Positions 55,959 to 64,000 of a DNA stretch of 64,000 nt are shown here, one piece after another (the stretch's first letter is position 1; every line of letters begins with the position of its first letter). The stretch lies in NCBI GenBank assembly GCA_963921425.1, contig OY992839.1, positions 4,404,501-4,468,500 on the forward strand, read 5' to 3'. A program made the position numbers and the translations under genes. The stretch comes from Dryas octopetala. Lineage: Eukaryota; Streptophyta; Magnoliopsida; Rosales; Rosaceae. The notes beneath the pieces were generated by a model. The model was not told the origin of the DNA, searched no databases, and saw nothing but the letters and a program-made list of their open reading frames with translations.

Positions 55959-57557
55959 CCATTTATGACATTTCGGATCAGCTTCAATACGGGCCATTAA
56001 TCGCAATGCTGAGTCAAATTCAAACACAAATATAGGATTCATATGAAATGTAGCTTTAAGTTTTGTTTTCCTTTTCTTCTATCTGAATAAATGGTTAACA
56101 ATAAGCCATCCACAGCACATGGCCTACCATGTATGTACAAAACTTGTTTGTTTTTTTTGTTCAAGTTCATAGTATACCACATGCTCTGGATACAACTGGT
56201 TTCCAGGGTTATCTATTAAAAACAGCCTTCTAGTGTTTTGTACCTCATTTCTCTGACGTGGGATGATAAAAAATGAAGTAGAATGAATGCAGTATAACTA
56301 TCTTTTCATTACATTTTCTAGTCAATCAAAGGGATGTGGTCGGCCCTGAGAATGCACTATAAATTAATTAATAAATTCTGACTGGAACATTCGACAAAAT
56401 GCAAGGGGCAATCTGACTAGTCTAGTACCATAAATAATCTTTTTTTTTTTTGGCCACGGAGTACCTAAAGAAATCTGCCAATTGAGAGTGGGAGAATTGA
56501 GAGTGGGAGGAGTAGTTCAAACAGCTATTAGTAAACCCTCATATATGATTTTTTTATAATTTGAACAGACAAAATCCACAAAGGGCTCAAAAGGAATCGA
56601 ATCTGGGTCTGAGTGTGATTATTTATTTATAGATCTTGAAAAGTGACATGAGCTACTTCACCAGACGAGACAGATGCACATGATAGGGGGCAATGTACTT
56701 TTTTGAAGCCGCCCACCTCTCATTCCACATTATGACATAAGGCACATTGTCTAATGACCATCGCAAAATAAGTTTTCGGGACTGACCCAAGTATGAGAAA
56801 AAGTGGAAAAAAGTGATGGATAGTGGAATAAAAAATTTGTATCCGATACCCATTGGAAGTTTTGCAGGTTCATTACCAAGGAAGACATTCATAGAGGTCA
56901 ATCCATGATCCATGTAAGAAGCAGACACTCAAAAGGGACTAATGAGGACATCTGAAATTATGTTGTCGTAGTCTTGTAGATTACATGACATGATTACTAG
57001 TAAGGACTAATCAAATTTCAGTTTTAAAAGGCTGCTTTTCCTTTTACTGTGTATCAATTTATCTTCTTTTGCAGCCCCTATCGATGTAATAATTATGTGC
57101 TGAATCCTGGACCTCAACAACAATCATATGCCATGAACATAATGTGTTTTAAGGGAAAACGCCGCAAAACAATTTAGCATCTTGAATAGTTGTAACACTT
57201 CACACTCTGAAGTCAACAAAGCTTTACAACATGTTCTGTGGTCATACAGCAACACAAAAGCATCACTTGAAAAAATACGAAAGAACAGAATCTCCACAAC
57301 TCAAATCCTCCGTTACCTAATGCAATCTATTGGAGTTGAGGAACTAAAATTGCTTCTCAAACTTCTATCACCAAATCTCCTCTTCTGGCTTTGCTGTACA
57401 ACCTGCCAATGGGCCAAGTATGAATAGCATTGAGAGTAGAGTGTTTCACATTTGTGCGTGTTTTTCTCATTGCAATCTTAGATGGAACTGATAAATGGTA
57501 AAACATCAAATGCAGCAAAGGATACCTTTACATGACACTGACGTGTTTAGTTGGAAG
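55959..57557. other. Tail-to-tail intergenic region
   Basis: 3' flanks of the plastid protein gene and the CDPK gene. A 91-residue minus frame at 56653-56928 has no recognisable family. A 19-bp T-GGCC insert at 56441-56459 is flanked by weak 17-bp direct repeats (13/17). Confidence 0.55.
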
Positions 57558-61126
<3,569 letters not shown>

Positions 61127-61799
61127 GAAACAATCACAATACCCTCAAGATATCTTCACAGACTTTTCCTCACCCAATTGGTTTCTCATCAATTCGCACT
61201 GTAATCATACAAATAATGCACGAACACATTCAGTAAATGTCAAAATAAGCAATAAGCATGGCTAACAAAATCCAAGAATAGAACAGCCTCATAATATGCA
61301 GATCAGACCTATGGACTCCACAAATAATGAATCCACAATAATAAACAAGAAGCAAGCGAAGTATTGAAATTGAATCTCCCTTCACCCCCAAGAAAGACCC
61401 TTTTCCTTTTTCTCTCTCTAGTTTTTTCAAGATACAAATCCATATCATAATAACTCATAAGATTACCTCATCCATTTTCTGGGGAAACAAACACAGGCTA
61501 TTGGAAATCAATCAAGACTACCTTACCAACTAACAACAAAGATCAAATCTTTAAACAGAAAGAAAGCAACCCATTAAACAAAAGAACAAATAGACCAAGA
61601 TTCAGATACCCACATGCACATAAAGACAGATATAAAGCTACAAAACAAGAAAGCAAATACATTTTTGAGAGACAGAGAGAAAGAGAGAGATGGGTCCCTT
61701 ACCAGTTGAAAAAACGAAGAGAATAGAGTGTGAATGAATGGAATACAAGGGAAAGAAGAACAGGGATTTAAACCTCCTCCTCAACAAGATAGATGATGA

Positions 61800-64000
61800 T
61801 GATGGTGGTGGTGGTTATGAAGATGATTTGATTTTGATCCCAAAATCTCAATCAAAAAAGTAATGGAATATCTTTACAGCTACTTGTTTTGAAAATTGTT
61901 TTCAAAACTAGATTTTGTTATATGGGCTGTTTTCGTTTGATGTTATTTTAGGATGGTGTTGCTGGGAAACATCGGAGGTGAGTGCTGACCAGCTATTCTA
62001 TTCTAATCTCCCCTCACACACCTCCCACTTCTTCTTTTTTTTTTTTTTTTCTTTTTTTTGCAATTAAATAAAGACATTCTTTTGTCAAATATGACATTTG
62101 TCACATTTCTTCTTTTTATTTTATTTTTGTTTGTCTGAACACTAAATTAAAAAAGCACACGGTTTTGATGAAAGGGTAAAGTCACCGAGTTGACCCGCCG
62201 GTAGATCCGCGGTGAAAGGTAATTTTCCAGAGTTATGGGATTTAAATGGTTCCGAGAATGGGGAGTGCGATGTGCGAGTGATTGGTGCGTGTATGACACG
62301 CGCGGTAAAAGGCGGTGGGGGTGGGTGTGAGGTTGTTTGGTCAAAATTTTCCAGCTGATTTTTCTGGGAGATAAATCTAAAATCGTGGCTGCTACATTTA
62401 GACAGGTTCATTCATTCATGTCAGTCAGAGGCGGTTGTTTGATTCTCTGAACAGCCTTCTTATAGTATGGACTCCATAATTATTCCAAGTTTTTTTAAGA
62501 AAACAAAAATTAAAAAATTAAAAAGATTGATAATCATGAACAATTGTAAGCAACTTTTCAAGCCTTGGAATAATTTCTTTTCTAACACCCAATAAAAGTT
62601 GCAAACTTGCAATCATGAAATTTCTATATATTTTATATATGAAAGGGTGATTAACTTCCAATAAATGTTCTTTATGCCTACTCAAAGAAAATAATGAGAT
62701 TACACATTATGTCCTCATTTATTTATTTTCTCTTTTTTAAGCTTCAATAAATTGAAATTAAATTATTCTGATCATTGTTGATAGGTTTGGTTATGACCAC
62801 CTAACCATTACAATACCATCATCCACTAAAAGGGGATGAGGCGACTAGGGAGGGGGATAAAAATGATGATTACATTTTTTTTTTTTTTGTCTTGAAAATT
62901 TATGATTCTATTTAAGATTAGAAAATCAATAGTTGTGAATGATCTGAACAAATCTTATTGTATCACCAAGATAGATTATGCAAGCAATGGCTCGCGTCTT
63001 ATCTTAATATGAGATATTTGCATGATCTTTCAAAAATTATGGAGTCAAAATTGATAGTTGATATCTTTGTGCTGATATTGTGATTATTACCAAAAATAAT
63101 ATTTTTAGGTATAAGCGATGAGAAATCATACTTAGCAAATATTATTGGTATCACTAAGATAATATCTTTATAACGTCATACACCGTTGATGAAACATTAA
63201 CTTTTACTAATTAATGTAATTTAAATATAGGTTCATTGATTTTAACTATTAAATTTCAATAATTTTTTAGTTTAGGTACCAAAATTAAATATCATTTTAG
63301 ATTAAGTACTAATTGAAAAGTCAAACAAAATAATAAAATAAAAGATATTAGAATTTACAAATATTACATTACATGCCACTACAATAGAAAAATAAAAATA
63401 AAATTATATCACAAATATTACATTAATTTATACTATATTGTATTAAAAAAAAATCAATCCAGTCACAATTTAACTATGACTGTCTTGGTAAATTAAAAAA
63501 GACAATTCACACCACTATACTATGTATTATTTTGAGTAAAAATATTGTTTTGACCTCTATTTATACTATATTATAGTATAATTTCTCTAAAAAAAAATTC
63601 AATGAAGTCACAACTTAACTGTGACTGTTTCACAACTTAGATATGACTGTCGTTCAGTCACAACTAAATTTGAAGTTGTGAGTGTCGTACGTCACAACTA
63701 AATGTGAAGTTGAGACTACATTAGCAAATTTTCAAGATAATATAAAAGCATCAAAGGCAATTTTGTCAAAACTTTATAAATTTTAACTAACATCCATCAT
63801 ATGTGGGCAAAATGACAAAAATGTCAAATGAAAAAGGTTCAAATCAAAGGGGTCAACATATTTGTGACCTAATCTAAAAAACTACATTTAAATTTGGTAG
63901 TTCAATTGAAATATTATATAGTTTTCATGCTATACCAAAAAATTATTGAGATTTGATATTTAATCATAATTTTCTATTTAAATATTGTATTGATTTTTCC
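61800..64000. other. AT-rich intergenic DNA at the right edge
   Basis: Promoter side of the CPK gene, with a GATGATGATGATGGTGGTGGTGG stretch near 61790 and poly(T) at 62036-62060. A GC-richer patch at 62170-62340 gives chance frames only. From 63210 onward the sequence resembles the 52.1-52.6 kb dispersed repeat. No gene seen. Confidence 0.6.
63210..64000. repeat. Second copy of the dispersed AT-rich repeat, continues past the edge
   Basis: Shares TTTAGGTACCAAA, repeated CACAACTAAATGTGA/GTGACTGT motifs and GTGACCTAATCTAAAA with 52.1-52.6 kb. Internally it repeats the CACAACT/GTGACTG motif several times between 63600 and 63710. Confidence 0.6.

Noticed and set aside
56653-56928. 91-residue minus-strand frame
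   Set aside because: No recognisable family, no splice partners, and it lies in a convergent 3' region.
62142-62411. 89-residue minus frame in a GC-richer patch
   Set aside because: No motif or promoter context; probably chance.

Overview
This is plant nuclear DNA. Genes are split by short AT-rich introns with plant splice signals, intergenic DNA is AT-rich and full of small transposons, and the proteins are plant-specific families: DYW-type PPR editing factor, alpha-expansin, CDPK, xylem cysteine protease, Sec7-type BIG ARF-GEF. It is a eudicot, and a rosid is my guess from protein resemblance only. I see no bacterial operon, CRISPR array, phage, virus or tRNA/rRNA gene. Gene names come from remembered family sequences. 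Exon borders were worked out by hand from GT/GC-AG sites and reading-frame continuity.

Layout. 1-4 kb (-): 5' part of a BIG1/BIG2-class ARF-GEF, running off the left edge. 6.1-6.8 kb (-): decayed PPR pseudogene. 7.9-9.2 kb (+): short chloroplast-type PPR protein (THA8-like). 10.2-11.2 kb (-): alpha-expansin. 13.3-15.1 kb (-): conserved plant protein of unknown function. 18.3-21.6 kb (+): aminoacylase-1-like M20 peptidase. 22.2-24.1 kb (-): single-exon DYW PPR protein REME1. 25.1-26.1 kb (+): small coiled-coil protein. 27.9-29.9 kb (+): GH28 polygalacturonase. 30.9-33.5 kb (+): DUF89 damage-control phosphatase, 12 exons. 35.5-36.9 kb (-): XCP-type papain protease. 39.3-42.8 kb (-): nucleotide-sugar transporter UTR6-like, 15 exons. 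45.8-46.3 kb (+): intronless conserved protein. 46.3-53.2 kb: the main repeat-rich block. 53.3-56.0 kb (+): plastid-type unknown protein, possibly DUF3598. 57.6-61.1 kb (-): CPK5/CPK6-like calcium-dependent protein kinase. 61.7-64 kb: repeats only.

The genes are independent transcription units with no operon or pathway cluster. Three make apoplastic or wall proteins (expansin, polygalacturonase, XCP protease), but nothing shows co-regulation. Several neighbours are convergent: THA8-like/expansin, aminoacylase/REME1, phosphatase/XCP and plastid protein/CPK. REME1 and the coiled-coil gene share a divergent promoter region of about 950 bp.

I found no new biochemical system. The unusual content is in gene structure and mobile DNA: three GC-AG introns among 54 reconstructed introns; a tandem duplication that copied an exon end with its splice donor; an identical 84-bp tandem duplication where one copy holds a hAT element and the other is the empty site; Mutator-like foldback elements with 9-10 bp target duplications, one nested in another; tRNA-derived SINEs with clear target duplications; several ultra-short poly(A) retroposons; and an inverted-repeat element family with a palindromic core.
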